DNA from: Rhizobium sp. CC-YZS058
Lineage (GTDB): Bacteria; Pseudomonadota; Alphaproteobacteria; Rhizobiales; Rhizobiaceae
Assembly (NCBI RefSeq): GCF_034720595.1
Contig: NZ_JAYESJ010000001.1
Location: 832,001-896,000, forward strand
Direction: 5' to 3'
Length of the DNA stretch: 64,000 nt
Position numbers and translations under genes: made by a program. The notes beneath the pieces are model-generated. The model was not told the DNA's origin. It ran no database searches and worked only from the letters and a program-made list of their open reading frames with translations. The stretch's first letter is position 1; every line of letters starts with the position of its first letter. Positions 1 to 7,810 of the stretch are shown here, in pieces.

Positions 1-858
1 CAGAAGCGTCCAGGCCAGCGCCACCTGCGAACGGCTGGCGCCGGTTTCCGCGGCAATCGTTCCGACGACCTCGGCGATGTCGAGCGAGCGCTGGTTCAGA
101 TGGCCGGTCGAGGCGATGACGCCCTTGCGCTCGGTCGAAACATCGGCGCCATTCTCGTCGGAAAGATCGGCGGTCGAATATTTCCCGGTCAGGATGCCGC
201 CTCCAAGCGGCGACCAGGGCAGAACGCCAAGCCCCAGCGCTTGCGCCATCGGCATCAGCTCATGCTCGACCGTGCGCTCGACCAGGCTATATTCGATCTG
301 CAGCGCCACCAGCGGCGACCAGCCCCGCAAGTCCGCCAGCGTCTGCATCTCGGCAATGCGCCAGGCCGGCGTGTTGCAGATGCCGAGATAGGCCACCTTG
401 CCGGCCCGAACCAGATCGTCGAGCGCGCGCATCACTTCGTCGGGACGGGTGGTGAAGTCCCAAGCGTGAATGTAGAGCAGGTCGATCCGGTCGGTGTCGA
501 GCTGGCGCAGGCTCGTCTCCACGGAGCGCTGCATGTTCAGCCGGTGATTGCCGCCGGCATTGATGTTGGCCGGATCGCGCGCCATGGTGAATTTCGTGGC
601 GAGCACGATCCGCTCGCGCTTGTCCTTGATGAAACCGCCGAGGATGCGCTCCGAGGCGCCATTGGTGTAATTGACGGCCGTATCCACGAAATTGCCGCCG
701 CGATCCACATAGGCGTCGAAGATCCGGCGTGCCTCGCCTTCCTCCGCTCCCCAGCCCCAGTCGGAGCCAAAGGTCATGGTGCCGAGGGCAAGCGGCGAAA
801 CCCGCATGCCTGAACGGCCGAGCAGGCGGTAGTCGGTCAGCGAGTGGGGTGAGTTCAT
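1..858 (-). CDS. aldo/keto reductase, 3' end beyond the window
   Basis: This reading frame has no stop before the left edge, so 286 residues are visible and the C-terminus is missing. The start is the ATG at 858. The NADPH-dependent aldo/keto reductase tetrad is visible: Asp59 and Tyr64 (in a NFVDTAVNY stretch), Lys89 (LATKF) and His131 (LLYIHAWD). The family reduces aldehydes and ketones or oxidises sugars, in the cytosol. The substrate cannot be deduced. It lies downstream of, and on the same strand as, the Atu4866-domain gene, with a divergent AraC regulator beyond. The regulator may therefore control both genes, but that is inference from arrangement. Confidence 0.9.
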   Translation of the reverse strand, partial: MNSPHSLTDYRLLGRSGMRVSPLALGTMTFGSDWGWGAEEGEARRIFDAYVDRGGNFVDTAVNYTNGASERILGGFIKDKRERIVLATKFTMARDPANINAGGNHRLNMQRSVETSLRQLDTDRIDLLYIHAWDFTTRPDEVMRALDDLVRAGKVAYLGICNTPAWRIAEMQTLADLRGWSPLVALQIEYSLVERTVEHELMPMAQALGLGVLPWSPLGGGILTGKYSTADLSDENGADVSTERKGVIASTGHLNQRSLDIAEVVGTIAAETGASRSQVALAWTLL

Positions 859-957
859 GCTTGTGTCTCCTGATCAAGCGAAGCCGGGTTTTCCTGCCGG
901 CTCTTTCTGTATGGGGCAGTGGCGGGGCGGGTTGTCCGATCCTCCACGCGGAGGCTG

Positions 958-1320
958 TCAGCGCTGGCGGAAGAAGATCATGCCGCCATGGTGCAGTTCA
1001 TCCTCGCTGACGAAGGTGCCGTCGGCGGTGAAGCCGGTGTCGTCCCAATAGTTGATATGGGTGCCGCGGACCTCGTAGCGGCCCTGATAGGCGCTCTGCC
1101 GCGCGCCGCGCGCTTCGTCGTAGCGGCCGTTAGCCAGCAGTTCCTGGCGGATCCGCCCGTCGGCGGTGACCCACATTCCGACATAGGGATGCTGCGGTCG
1201 GGCCGGCCCTTGCGTCGGGCTTGCCACGACGGCGGCTGCGGCAGCATCGGGCGTGGCGATCGTTGCATCGCCGGTCAGGACGGCGCCGAGTGCGGCGAGC
1301 ATCTGGGCTTTGGTCTTCAT
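958..1320 (-). CDS. Atu4866-domain small exported-looking protein
   Basis: 120 residues. The C-terminal 75 residues carry the pattern I recognise from the Agrobacterium Atu4866 family: HPYVGMWVTADGRIRQEL, then RYDEARG, NYWDDTGF and a closing HHGGMIFF. That family is a small beta-barrel of unknown function. The N-terminal 30 residues are hydrophobic and Ala-rich after Lys2 and Lys4, like a signal peptide. The ATG at 1320 was chosen because AAGGGAGACG stands just upstream; a much longer open frame continues beyond it but has no family support. It is divergent from the AraC regulator at 1537 and probably co-transcribed with the aldo/keto reductase after it. Confidence 0.82.
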   Translation of the reverse strand: MKTKAQMLAALGAVLTGDATIATPDAAAAAVVASPTQGPARPQHPYVGMWVTADGRIRQELLANGRYDEARGARQSAYQGRYEVRGTHINYWDDTGFTADGTFVSEDELHHGGMIFFRQR

Positions 1321-1536
1321 GGCACGTCTCCCTTGGGTCATCGCCAGAGCGAGCAGAGGCTGCCGGCGGTGGGGCTTGGCGCATCCGGTGGGCTTGTCGG
1401 CTCCACCCGGCTGCCCCAGCTTTATCGCGCCTTCCGGTCTTCGGGCGGTAGCGCCATCCTCCGCGCTTCTTGCCCGATCGTCCAAGGATCGTGCCGGTCC
1501 GCTATCGGAGGGACAGTCCGCATGAGAGAAGGGGCC

Positions 1537-2508
1537 ATGACCGATCAAGAGACCATCATCGCGCTCATCAGCCGCCATGCGCCACGCGACGGCACCGTCG
1601 AGACCGCCGTGCCCGGGCTCAAGCTGATCCGCTGTTCGCAGCCGACGCTGCCCATGCCGGTCATCTACGAGCCGACGCTCTGCCTGGTGGCGCAGGGGCG
1701 CAAGCAGGCCATGCTCGGCAAGACGGCCTTCGTCTACGACCGGGCGCGCTATCTGATCGCCTCGGTGGATCTGCCGGTCATGGGGTCGGTGGTCGAGGCG
1801 AGCGCCGAGGCGCCCTATCTCTGCCTGCAGCTCGATCTCGATACGGTGGAGCTCGCCGAGCTGGCGATCCGCTATCCGCCGAAGGAGGCGCCGCGGCCGC
1901 GGGCCCTGAGCGGCTTGCTGCTCCATGATGTCGATTCCGGTGTCGTCGAGGCCGCGGTTCGGCTGTTGCGGCTGCTAGACCGGCCGGAGGATATCGACGC
2001 GCTGGCGCCGCTCGCCACGCGCGAGATCCTCTATCGTCTCATCACCGGTCCGGGGGCGGCGTCGGTGCGGCACATGGCCCGGGCAGGCACGCATCTGAGC
2101 CAGATCGCCCGCGCCATCGTCTGGATCAGGGCGCGCTTTCGCGAGGCCTGCCCCATCGAGGATGCGGCAGAGGTGGCCGGCATGAGCCGCTCGGCCTTCC
2201 ACGCGCATTTCAAGGCGATCACGCTGATGAGTCCCCTCGAGTTTCGCACGCAGCTGCGTCTGCAGGAGGCGCGCCGGCTGATGCTGAGCGAGCGGCTGGA
2301 TGCGGCGAGCGCCGGGTTTGCGGTCGGCTATGCCAGCCCGTCGCAGTTCTCGCGCGATTATGTCCGCGTCTTCGGCCTGCCGCCCGCACGGGACGTGCAG
2401 CGCCTGCGCGAGACGGGCGAGAGCCCAGCGAGCGGCGAAGGCCAGCGGCGCCGGGACCTGCCTGCCGGAGCCGGGCAGCCGCGGCGCGCCAGCCGGGCCG
2501 ATGCCTAG
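1537..2508 (+). CDS. AraC-family transcriptional regulator
   Basis: 323 residues. The N-terminal half (about 25-170) matches the AraC_N-type sensor domain, with the typical phrase YEPTLCLVAQGRK. The C-terminal part (about 195-290) holds two helix-turn-helix motifs (DAAEVAGMSRSAFHAHFKAI and AGFAVGYASPSQFSRDY). The last 35 residues are an Arg/Gly/Ala-rich tail beyond the usual domain end. ATG 1537 was chosen over ATG 1522 because GAGAAGGGG lies at good spacing before it. The gene is divergent from the Atu4866/aldo-keto reductase pair across a 216-bp gap, the usual layout for a regulator of its neighbour. The effector is unknown. Confidence 0.88.
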   Translation: MTDQETIIALISRHAPRDGTVETAVPGLKLIRCSQPTLPMPVIYEPTLCLVAQGRKQAMLGKTAFVYDRARYLIASVDLPVMGSVVEASAEAPYLCLQLDLDTVELAELAIRYPPKEAPRPRALSGLLLHDVDSGVVEAAVRLLRLLDRPEDIDALAPLATREILYRLITGPGAASVRHMARAGTHLSQIARAIVWIRARFREACPIEDAAEVAGMSRSAFHAHFKAITLMSPLEFRTQLRLQEARRLMLSERLDAASAGFAVGYASPSQFSRDYVRVFGLPPARDVQRLRETGESPASGEGQRRRDLPAGAGQPRRASRADA

Positions 2509-2607
2509 AGTATTCCCAGCCGAAGCGTGATCGCTTCGGCGTCGGACAATGCGGCCAAAACAGAAACATAGAGCAGTGGAGGTGATCCCGTGATCGCCGG
2601 AAATGCT

Positions 2608-3708
2608 TTAGCCGGCGATGATGCGGTCGAGCGCCGGCATGGGCGTCTGCGGGCTCCACGCCTTCAGCCCGCCCAGCCGGCGGCGGATCTTCTCGGCATG
2701 GTTCTGGGCGATATCGCGCAGGCGGTGGTCGAGGAAGGGGTTCTCGAAGCGCTCCATGGTTTCGGCCACATAGGCTCCCGCCTCTTCGCCGAGACCCTTG
2801 GCGGCGAAGGCGGGGATGACCTCCTGTGCATAGATGGCCTGAAGCTGCGCCTTGATCGCCGGTTCGCCGAGAATGGCGCGCACCGTCTCGTCCGGCGCGC
2901 GGCCGCCCTTCAGCCACAGATCGGCAAGAACCGTGTGGCCGAGGTTGAGGATATGCAGCTTCAGCGCCTCGTAGGGCTCCAGATCCTCGACAAGCCGGAT
3001 CGCAGGATGGGTGCAGGGCACCTGGAGGCCCGGCTGGCGTTCGATTGCCCAGAGCGCATAGGGCTCGGCCACGGCGCCTGCCGGCTGCAGGGGCTCGGAC
3101 ACGATGCGGTCCACCAGCGAATTGCCCCAGACGAGCGCCGTATCTAGCCAGCGCGTAAACGAGGCGTCGCCGATGCGGCGCTCGGCGAGGTCGAGAAGGA
3201 TGCGTTTCAGGACGCTGCCATTGCGGGAAACGAGCTCGCAGGGCAGCACCGTCAAGCCGCGCCCGTTGGCCACGAACCGTGCATGGAGAAGCCGCAGCAG
3301 CTTGCCGGGGAAGGAGGCCGGCACGCCCTCCGCCTCGTCATCCTCCGCAACGACATAGCCCGTGTCTCCTGTGTTGGAGAGAAGGATCTCCGCCTCCTCG
3401 ACGACAATCCTCGTAATTTCCGGCCAGTCGCTGCCGGCTGAAAGGGCGCGAGCGACGCTTTTCACCTGCTGGCTGCGCTCGATCGGCGCTCCGTTCTCAA
3501 GGCCGCGAATGATGACGGGAAAGCCGCCTTCGGCGGCGAGCGCCCCCAGCCGGCCGGCGCGGTCGGCAGAGCTGGTCGTCTGCACGATGGTGATCGGCCC
3601 GCGTGCCGCATCGCGCTCCATGGCCTCGCTGACGAAGAGATCGACATGGGCCTGGAGAAACCGGCTGGTTCCGAACTGGACGATCGGCGTGGGGGTCGAG
3701 GCGGTCAT
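2608..3708 (-). CDS. altronate/mannitol dehydrogenase family (tagaturonate reductase-like)
   Basis: 366 residues of the long-chain mannitol/altronate dehydrogenase family (COG0246). The N-terminus IVQFGTSRFLQAHVDLF matches the start of UxaB, which reduces D-tagaturonate to D-altronate with NADH. The motifs LPCELVSRNG and LVDRIVSEPL, and the ILNLGHT stretch with the catalytic Lys just before it (ALKLHILN), are present. It is about 110 residues shorter than E. coli UxaB and ends soon after the RFENPFLDHRL segment, nearer mannitol-1-phosphate dehydrogenase length. ATG 3708 is chosen because family similarity begins there. It follows the GntR gene by 49 bp on the same strand and is divergent from altronate dehydratase. 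That supports tagaturonate reductase, but the exact substrate is inferred. Confidence 0.85.
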   Translation of the reverse strand: MTASTPTPIVQFGTSRFLQAHVDLFVSEAMERDAARGPITIVQTTSSADRAGRLGALAAEGGFPVIIRGLENGAPIERSQQVKSVARALSAGSDWPEITRIVVEEAEILLSNTGDTGYVVAEDDEAEGVPASFPGKLLRLLHARFVANGRGLTVLPCELVSRNGSVLKRILLDLAERRIGDASFTRWLDTALVWGNSLVDRIVSEPLQPAGAVAEPYALWAIERQPGLQVPCTHPAIRLVEDLEPYEALKLHILNLGHTVLADLWLKGGRAPDETVRAILGEPAIKAQLQAIYAQEVIPAFAAKGLGEEAGAYVAETMERFENPFLDHRLRDIAQNHAEKIRRRLGGLKAWSPQTPMPALDRIIAG

Positions 3709-3757
3709 CGGCGGATCCTGCGTAAGGGGGAGAGGGAGAGGCGTTAGGGGGACAGGG

Positions 3758-4636
3758 CTATGGAATGGATTGCAGCAGGGTCTCGCGCGCCGAGCGCAGA
3801 TGCTTCCGGCAGGCCGCCTCGACACCGGCGAGATCGCGGGTCTTCAGCGCGGCGATATAGTCGAGATGCTCTTCCAGCGCCCGGGCATTGCGCTGCCGGG
3901 CATTGGTCTTGTTCCACTGGTAGTGGTAGTGGAAGACGATCGAGATGATGTCGTAGAAATCGACGATGAAGCGGTTGCTCGAGGCGCGGTGCACCAGGAG
4001 GTGGAAGCGCTCGTCGAGTTCGGAGAACTCCGGATAGCGCCGGTCGATATCGGCAAGCAGCGCATGATGCACCGCCTCGATCGCCGCAAGCTCTCCCCAG
4101 GCGGCATGGTCTTCGGGCAGGGCGGCAAAGCCGGCGGCCGAGCGCAGCTCGAACATTTCGCGCACCTCGGTCAGCTCCAGCGCAAATTCCCGCGTGAAGC
4201 CCTTGAGCACCCAATGGCTGTTCGGCCGCTTCTCGATCAGGCCGAAGCGGCTGAAGCGGATGAGGAATTCTCGCACGGCGGTCGTGCCCGTGCCGATATC
4301 GCGGGCGAGCTCCAGTTCGTTGATCTGCATGCCGGGCTCGGCGCCGCCGGCAAGAATCCGCCGCATGAAGCTGCGCTCGATGATGGCGGAGAGCGAGTCC
4401 GTTTCCTCGTTCGGAAAGTAATCGCCCGTCTCCGGCTTGCGCAGCACGAGCTTGGCCCGCTTGTCCCAGGAGATCAGGCCGAGCTCCTGCATGCGCGTCA
4501 AAATGGCGCGCACCGTCGTCCGGCTGACGCCGAGCGCCTGGCTCAGCTCCGGTTCCGACGGCAGCCGCGCGGTCTCCGCGATCAGCGTCAGCGCGCGGTT
4601 GAAGGCCTCCTTGAAGACGGTGTTCTGTTTTGCCAT
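3758..4636 (-). CDS. GntR/FCD regulator with two winged-helix segments
   Basis: 292 residues. Two separate winged-helix DNA-binding segments can be read: one at about 8-62 (EPELSQALGVSRTTVRAIL, then ELGLISWDKR) and one at about 85-150 (LELARDIGTGTTAVREFLIR, then FGLIEKRPN). An FCD-type all-helical ligand domain follows (about 155-285), with the typical LDERFHLLVHRAS and EEHLDYIAAL motifs. Ordinary GntR proteins have one such DNA-binding domain. It lies between the reductase (same strand) and the divergent altronate dehydratase, so it most likely represses both in response to a sugar acid. A palindrome over the dehydratase promoter is a candidate operator. The start ATG 4636 has AAGGAACG upstream. 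Confidence 0.88.
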   Translation of the reverse strand: MAKQNTVFKEAFNRALTLIAETARLPSEPELSQALGVSRTTVRAILTRMQELGLISWDKRAKLVLRKPETGDYFPNEETDSLSAIIERSFMRRILAGGAEPGMQINELELARDIGTGTTAVREFLIRFSRFGLIEKRPNSHWVLKGFTREFALELTEVREMFELRSAAGFAALPEDHAAWGELAAIEAVHHALLADIDRRYPEFSELDERFHLLVHRASSNRFIVDFYDIISIVFHYHYQWNKTNARQRNARALEEHLDYIAALKTRDLAGVEAACRKHLRSARETLLQSIP

Positions 4637-4720
4637 GCCGGCCGGTCGTTCCTTCCGGTCCCCCCGGGACCTCATCGTGGCGCGTGCTGCTCCCCGCATT
4701 CCACGCGGACATAATACCCG

Positions 4721-4753
4721 TTGACGGCGATCTGTCTATTGTGGATAAAAGAC
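4721..4753 (+). promoter_or_regulatory. promoter of altronate dehydratase with overlapping palindrome
   Basis: TTGACG at 4721-4726 and GATAAA at 4744-4749 are 17 bp apart, a plausible housekeeping -35/-10 pair. A 20-bp imperfect palindrome (4734-4753, GTCT...AGAC outer arms, 14 of 20 positions symmetric) covers the -10. A repressor bound there would block transcription. The nearby GntR protein is the obvious candidate, which is inference. Confidence 0.5.
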
Positions 4754-4801
4754 AAAAATCGCGATCGATGAGCGTAATCGGTTGCAGACATAGTAAGGGA
4801 G

Positions 4802-6313
4802 ATGCCGGTGGGTGCGCCGTCCTTCATCGTTCTGTCGCCGGACGACAATGTTGCCGTGGCGTCCTTGGCCATCGAGGCCGGAGCCCCGCTCGAAGCGGGT
4901 GTCTCCGCTGCCGAGCGCATCGATCCCGGCCACAAGGTCGCGATCAAGCCGATCGCGCCCGGCGAGCCCGTGGTGAAATACGGCCAGGCGATCGGCCGCG
5001 CAACCGCGGCGATCGCGCCGGGCCATCATGTCCACTCCCATAATCTGGCGATCGACAACGACCGGCTCTCGATCGGCGCGCCGGTGGCCCCGGAAAGCGC
5101 CAATGCGGATGACCGCGCGCGAACCTTCATGGGCTATCGCCGGGCGGACGGCCGCGCGGCGACGCGCAACTTCATCGGCATCATCGCCAGCGTCAACTGT
5201 TCCACCACTGTCTGCCGCGCCATCGCGGACGAGGCGAACCGCTCCATCCTGCCGCGCTACGAGGGAATCGACGGCTTCGTGCCGATCGTCCACGACCAGG
5301 GCTGCGGCATGAGCTCGACCGGCGACGGCATGAAGAACCTGCATCGCACGCTGGCCGGCTATACCCGCCACGTCAATTTCGGCGGCGTGCTGATGGTCGG
5401 CCTCGGCTGCGAGGTCAATCAGCTGACGCTTTACGGACAGAGCGGGGCAGGGGCAGCCAAGCGCCACTTCAACATTCAGGACGCAGGCGGCTCGCGCCGC
5501 GCGGTCGCCCGGGCGCTCGGCGTTCTGGAAGAGATCGCGGCGGAAGTCGGCACGGCACGGCGCGAGCCGATCCCGGTCAGCGAGATCATCGTCGGCCTGC
5601 AGTGCGGCGGGTCGGACGGGCTCTCGGGCATCACGGCCAATCCGGCGCTGGGCGTTGCGGTCGATATCCTGGCCGGTGCCGGCGGGACGGCGATCCTCTC
5701 CGAAACCTCGGAAATCTATGGCGCCGAACATCTCCTGCGCAGCCGCGCGGTGGACGAAGGCGTGGCCACCAAGCTCGACGGGCTCATTTCCTGGTGGGAG
5801 GCCTATGTCGCCCAGCACGGCGCCTCGCTCGACAACAATCCCTCGCCCGGGAACAAGCGCGGCGGGCTGACCACCATTCTCGAGAAATCGCTTGGCGCCG
5901 TCGCCAAGGGCGGGCGCTCGCCGCTCACCGCCGTCTATCACTATGCCGAGCGCGTCACCGAGCACGGCCTCGTCTTCATGGATACGCCCGGCTACGACCC
6001 GGTCTCGGCCACCGGGCAGGTGGCCGGCGGCGCCAATGTGATCGCTTTTACCACCGGGCGCGGCAGCTGCTTCGGCTCGCGTCCCTGTCCGTCCATCAAG
6101 CTGACGAGCAACTCCGCGCTCTATCAGGCGATGGAAGAGGACATGGACATCGATTGCGGCACGATCGCCACCGGCGAGGCGACCATTGCCGGCATGGGCC
6201 GGGAGATTTTCGAGCTGATCGTCGAGACCGCTTCCGGCCGAAAGACCAAGAGCGAGCTCTTCGGCTATGGCGACAATGAATTCGTGCCCTGGCATCTCGG
6301 CGCCACGCTCTGA
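4802..6313 (+). CDS. uxaA: altronate dehydratase (UxaA family)
   Basis: 503 residues, close to the usual ~495 of UxaA, which converts D-altronate to 2-keto-3-deoxy-D-gluconate (KDG) with a divalent metal. The N-terminal SAF-like domain (about 1-95) and the long UxaA catalytic region are both present. The latter includes GYRRADGRAATRNFIGI, HDQGCGM, GLGCEVNQ, GLQCGGSDG and the TGRGSCFGSRPCPSIK segment near the end. Start: the AAGGGAG at 4795-4801 abuts ATG 4802 but is six bases from an in-frame GTG at 4808, so GTG 4808 (501 residues) may be the true start. The aldo/keto reductase follows 76 bp downstream. Confidence 0.9.
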   Translation: MPVGAPSFIVLSPDDNVAVASLAIEAGAPLEAGVSAAERIDPGHKVAIKPIAPGEPVVKYGQAIGRATAAIAPGHHVHSHNLAIDNDRLSIGAPVAPESANADDRARTFMGYRRADGRAATRNFIGIIASVNCSTTVCRAIADEANRSILPRYEGIDGFVPIVHDQGCGMSSTGDGMKNLHRTLAGYTRHVNFGGVLMVGLGCEVNQLTLYGQSGAGAAKRHFNIQDAGGSRRAVARALGVLEEIAAEVGTARREPIPVSEIIVGLQCGGSDGLSGITANPALGVAVDILAGAGGTAILSETSEIYGAEHLLRSRAVDEGVATKLDGLISWWEAYVAQHGASLDNNPSPGNKRGGLTTILEKSLGAVAKGGRSPLTAVYHYAERVTEHGLVFMDTPGYDPVSATGQVAGGANVIAFTTGRGSCFGSRPCPSIKLTSNSALYQAMEEDMDIDCGTIATGEATIAGMGREIFELIVETASGRKTKSELFGYGDNEFVPWHLGATL

Positions 6314-6389
6314 TCCCAGGGCGCGCGCAGGATGGCAGGCAGTGGCAGGGTCGCCCACACGCGACCGGCAGGACAGGTAGGAGAAAGAC

Positions 6390-7409
6390 ATGCAGACGCG
6401 CAAGATCGGCAAGACGGCGCTTTCGGTCACCGAATATAGTTTCGGCACGGCGCCGCTCGGCGGCATGTATCGCGCCTGCCCGCGCGATGCGGCAATGGAG
6501 ACGCTGGAGGCTGCCTGGGATAGCGGCATGCGGTATTTCGACACGGCGCCCTGGTATGGCTTCGGCCTTGCCGAACGGCGGGTGGGCGATTTCCTGCGCG
6601 ACAAGCCGAGCGGCAGCCATGTGCTTTCCACCAAGGTCGGCCGGCTGCAGCGCCCCGTTCCGGACGACCAGGTGCCGAGCTATGGCTTCGTCGATCCGCT
6701 GCCCTTCGAAACCGACTACGACTACTCCTATGACGGCATCATGCGCTCGGTCGAGTTCAGCTATGCCCGTCTCGGCCTGAACCGGATCGACATTCTCTTC
6801 GTCCACGATATCGGCGTCTATACCCACGGCGCCGAGCGCAATGCCGTCTATCTGCGCCAGCTGCTGGATGGTGGCTTGAAGGCGCTGGAGGAGCTGAAAT
6901 CCGGCGGGACCATCGCGGCCTACGGGCTCGGGGTCAACGAGATCGAGGTCTGTCTCGATGTCATGCGCCAGGCGACGATCGACTGCATTCTTCTCGCCGG
7001 CCGCTACACCCTGCTCGACCGTTCGGCCGTGGCCGAGCTCCTGCCGCTGTGCGAGGCGGCGCAGACTTCGCTGATCGTCGGCGGCGTCTTCAATTCCGGC
7101 ATTCTGGCGACCGGCCCGGTGGAGGGCGCGCATTTCGACTATCTGCCGGCAACGCCCGAGGTTCTCGAGAAGGTTGCCGCCATGCAGGCGATCGCCGAAT
7201 CGCAGGGCGTGCCGCTTGCGGCTCCGGCCATGCAGTTTCCCCTGCAGAATCCGCTGGTCGCCTCGGTCCTGCTCGGCACGGCGCGCCGGTCCAGCCTGGA
7301 GCGGAACATGGCGCTCGAGAGTCATCGCCTGACGGCGGACCAGTTCGCTGCCTATGAAGCACACACTCTGGTCGCTCCCCCACTTGGAACGGACGCTGTG
7401 CGCGTTTGA
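6390..7409 (+). CDS. aldo/keto reductase, aldose 1-dehydrogenase type
   Basis: 339 residues. The aldo/keto reductase tetrad is visible as Asp51, Tyr56 (DTAPWYG), Lys82 (LSTKVGR) and His139 (LFVHDIG). The overall pattern (SFGTAPLGGMYR near the N-terminus, VGGVFNSGILATG in the second half) resembles the D-threo-aldose 1-dehydrogenase / L-fucose-L-galactose dehydrogenase group. That group oxidises the C1 of aldoses to lactones with NAD(P)+. A Shine-Dalgarno GTAGGAGAAAG precedes ATG 6390. Its place between altronate dehydratase and a sugar importer, with an L-galactonate dehydrogenase-like gene downstream, makes L-galactose the best substrate guess. L-fucose or D-arabinose remain possible. Confidence 0.85.
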   Translation: MQTRKIGKTALSVTEYSFGTAPLGGMYRACPRDAAMETLEAAWDSGMRYFDTAPWYGFGLAERRVGDFLRDKPSGSHVLSTKVGRLQRPVPDDQVPSYGFVDPLPFETDYDYSYDGIMRSVEFSYARLGLNRIDILFVHDIGVYTHGAERNAVYLRQLLDGGLKALEELKSGGTIAAYGLGVNEIEVCLDVMRQATIDCILLAGRYTLLDRSAVAELLPLCEAAQTSLIVGGVFNSGILATGPVEGAHFDYLPATPEVLEKVAAMQAIAESQGVPLAAPAMQFPLQNPLVASVLLGTARRSSLERNMALESHRLTADQFAAYEAHTLVAPPLGTDAVRV

Positions 7410-7480
7410 ACGCGTCACGGCTTCCTCGACAGGGGGAGAAGCGAATTGAAACAGGATCTTAGTTTGAAATCGTGAGGAAT

Positions 7481-7520
7481 GGATCGGGTTTGCGAGCTGC
7501 CCGATCCTAATCATGATCGG
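7481..7520 (+). repeat. two mutually exclusive hairpins
   Basis: GGATCGGG (7481-7488) can pair with CCCGATCC (7500-7507) over an 11-nt loop. The same CCGATC (7501-7506) can instead pair with GATCGG at 7515-7520. There is no T-run, so it is not a classical terminator. It could mark the end of the aldo/keto reductase transcript. Confidence 0.45.
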
Positions 7521-7524
7521 ATCA

Positions 7525-7555
7525 AATGTTCCATTTCTAAAAATTCTGGAACATT
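7525..7555. promoter_or_regulatory. perfect 9-bp inverted repeat, candidate operator
   Basis: AATGTTCCA (7525-7533) and TGGAACATT (7547-7555) are exact reverse complements separated by 13 AT-rich bases. Size and symmetry fit a dimeric regulator site upstream of the importer genes. The regulator is unknown. Confidence 0.45.
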
Positions 7556-7611
7556 GGTGTCATTTCTGATTGCGCTTCCCTGATCTCTGGGTTAGCGTAT
7601 GAGCATGAAGG

Positions 7612-7632
7612 AACGTTGTTGGAGGCAACGTT
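7612..7632. repeat. 7-bp inverted repeat
   Basis: AACGTTG (7612-7618) and CAACGTT (7626-7632) flank the 7-nt loop TTGGAGG. It lies 180 bp before the binding-protein start and may be a leader hairpin or a protein site. Confidence 0.35.
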
Positions 7633-7731
7633 GGGCTGTAGCGGGCAAGGAGGTCCGGCCAGCCTGGGGAGGATCAGAAATAGCCATTGCAATTTCGATC
7701 CAACCGAGTAGCGTGCCTCTCGCAAATGTTT

Positions 7732-7743
7732 TTTATCGATAAA
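7732..7743. promoter_or_regulatory. 12-bp perfect palindrome TTTATCGATAAA
   Basis: A fully symmetric, AT-rich dodecamer 67 bp before the binding-protein ATG. The same ATCGATAAA core recurs in the long inverted repeat at 46837-46866. Confidence 0.35.
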
Positions 7744-7810
7744 GATCGTGCCGTCCGCGTCTTGCGGCAGGATCCGGGAGAGACGACCAAGACGTGTGGA
7801 GGAGAACCAA

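Larger units (their letters stand above)
7410..7810. other. 401-bp intergenic region with several inverted repeats
   Basis: No supported gene. It holds, in order, a GGATCGGG/CCCGATCC hairpin, a perfect 9-bp inverted repeat, a 7-bp hairpin and a 12-bp palindrome (each listed separately). It ends in the strong ribosome site GGAGGAGAA before the binding-protein gene. It must contain the importer promoter, but I see no convincing -35/-10 pair. Confidence 0.6.

Noticed and set aside
2608..6313. The reductase, GntR and altronate dehydratase group considered as a D-galacturonate (uxa) operon.
   Set aside because: There is no uronate isomerase (uxaC). An LgoD-like dehydrogenase and an aldose dehydrogenase are present instead, which fits L-galactonate better.
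7611..7640. GGAAC followed by CGTT upstream of the sugar importer, considered as another EcfG-type promoter.
   Set aside because: The spacing is 14 bases, not 16-17, and the bases are part of a small inverted repeat.
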